Of a stretch of DNA of 58,394 bases, positions 57,949 through 58,394 are shown piece by piece; positions within the stretch are counted from its first letter, which is position 1; each line of letters opens with the position of its first letter. The notes under the pieces were generated by a model that did no database searches, had not been told where the DNA came from, and saw nothing but the letters and a program-made list of their open reading frames with translations. The stretch comes from DAOUJW01 sp034421015. GTDB lineage: Bacteria > Chloroflexota > Dehalococcoidia > Lucifugimonadales > UBA2985. Where the stretch lies: contig DAOUKT010000030.1 in the NCBI GenBank assembly GCA_034421015.1, positions 1 to 58,394 of the forward strand. The letters are read 5' to 3'. A program made the position numbers and the translations under genes.

Positions 57949-58299
57949 ATGAGGTGTGACTTGTCCCTAGCCGATGGCACCTTCTTGAACGAGGACTTAA
58001 GTAAGCCTGAGAACCGGATCAATGTTGCGCTCTTCGGGCTAATGCAACAAGAATGGTTCCGCGAATGGTTACTGAAAGAACTTAATCTGTCCCCGGACGC
58101 TGTCTTGTACCCACCGAAAAATGTAGATGGAGGGAGGCGACCGGACTTCAAAGTTGAGGCGACGGATGGATCAACATTGGCGTGGATTGAAGTAGAGGTC
58201 GGGACAAATGCTTCACAAGCCAATGATTACCGCGCAATATTCTCCCGAGATCCTGTGAAAACGATCTGGGGCAGTGACGGGGTGTCAACGCCGGATTAG
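57949..58299 (+). pseudogene. PD-(D/E)xK-like nuclease gene cut by an insertion
   Basis: The open frame gives 116 residues. RRPDFKVEATDGSTLAWIEVEVGT has the PD...E-x-E pattern of restriction-like nucleases, preceded by a helical region (NVALFGLMQQEWFREWLLKE). After IWGSDG the frame runs into an IS-like end at 58283 and stops five codons later, so the C-terminal part, including the rest of the active site, is missing. ATG at 57949 is taken; a TTG at 57919 is possible. AT-richer than the MaoC genes. Confidence 0.65.
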
Positions 58300-58394
58300 A
58301 TTTGACCCACTATCGCCGGTTTAGTATTGACCCACCCCTGGCTGTGATTTCGTATTCTGGGATTCCTCCGATGATGGATTGAGCATCTGTTGTG
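58283..58394. mobile_element. left end of a probable IS21-family insertion sequence
   Basis: From 58283 the sequence begins TGTCAACG and carries two direct 22-bp repeats, CGCCGG...TTGACCCAC at 58289-58310 and 58314-58335 (19 of 22 matches). Multiple TTGACCCAC-type repeats inside a TGT-starting end are typical of IS21-family transposase binding sites. The transposase genes (istA/istB) would lie beyond the window. Confidence 0.6.

Overview
The window looks like a chromosomal stretch of a high-GC, didermless-type bacterium of the phylum Chloroflexota (Dehalococcoidia-like, perhaps from marine or groundwater lineages). That assignment is inference. It rests on the R3H/AAA ATPase next to tmk, a DUF3052 fusion, the DUF177-rpmF-fabD-nusB-acpP order, family-4 uracil-DNA glycosylase, RNase J and ftsK in a row, an accD-accA fusion, a late menaquinone cluster, ccmABCD, and tandem double-hotdog MaoC enzymes. 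Many genes start with GTG or TTG. Several promoters (TTGACA, 16-18 nt, TAnnnT) lie so close to the start codon that the mRNA must be nearly leaderless. No tRNA, rRNA or CRISPR array was seen.

Layout. 0.2-2.7 kb: a methyltransferase-nuclease fusion behind a HigA-like regulator and a truncated higB. 3.4-5.4 kb: sulfite/nitrite reductase preceded by a four-cysteine leader peptide and an intrinsic terminator, which reads as a complete cysteine attenuator. 6.5-9.1 kb: DUF177, rpmF, fabD, nusB, acpP from one strong promoter. 9.2-11.7 kb: an NgoMIV-type restriction-modification set plus a HicB-like gene. 11.7-18.3 kb: udg, rnj, ftsK, accDA. 18.3-22.2 kb: accessory block with hicAB, a broken accDA-hicB chimera, a TetR regulator with its operator, and an unrecognised gene paired with a PIN nuclease. 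22.2-26.7 kb: UbiD, UbiA, UbiX, UbiE and TenA homologues, which together can decarboxylate, prenylate and methylate a menaquinone precursor. 27-29.6 kb: a coiled-coil PD-(D/E)xK-like protein, a homocysteine S-methyltransferase homologue lacking one zinc cysteine, and a T5orf172 (GIY-YIG-like) protein.

29.8-34.7 kb (minus): uvrA, then an SMC-like ATPase with a PIN-like partner. 34.8-37.3 kb (minus): ccmA-B-C-D for haem delivery to cytochrome c. 37.4-39.4 kb: an AT-richer pair of an unknown protein and an HD phosphohydrolase, probably acquired. 39.5-40.7 kb: SufT-like and Mrp-like Fe-S genes. 40.8-49.7 kb: thpR, a TPP enzyme, an amidohydrolase, and a minus-strand run pdxS-pdxT-GNAT-R3H ATPase-tmk-DUF3052. 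49.8-54.9 kb: a Fic protein under a repeated operator, two MFS transporters, and a retropepsin-like gene with a small partner. 55.2-57.7 kb: two near-identical MaoC-type genes with their promoters duplicated as well. The window ends in a structured-RNA candidate and a nuclease-like gene cut by what looks like an IS21-family end.

Separate families of short palindromic repeats sit between genes throughout. The accessory load is high: at least nine toxin, nuclease or restriction modules are interleaved with housekeeping genes. The best candidates for something new are the cysteine attenuator (3.4 kb), the unknown-gene/PIN pair (21 kb), the ATPase/PIN pair (33 kb), the unknown/HD pair (37.5 kb) and the two-hairpin RNA (57.8 kb).
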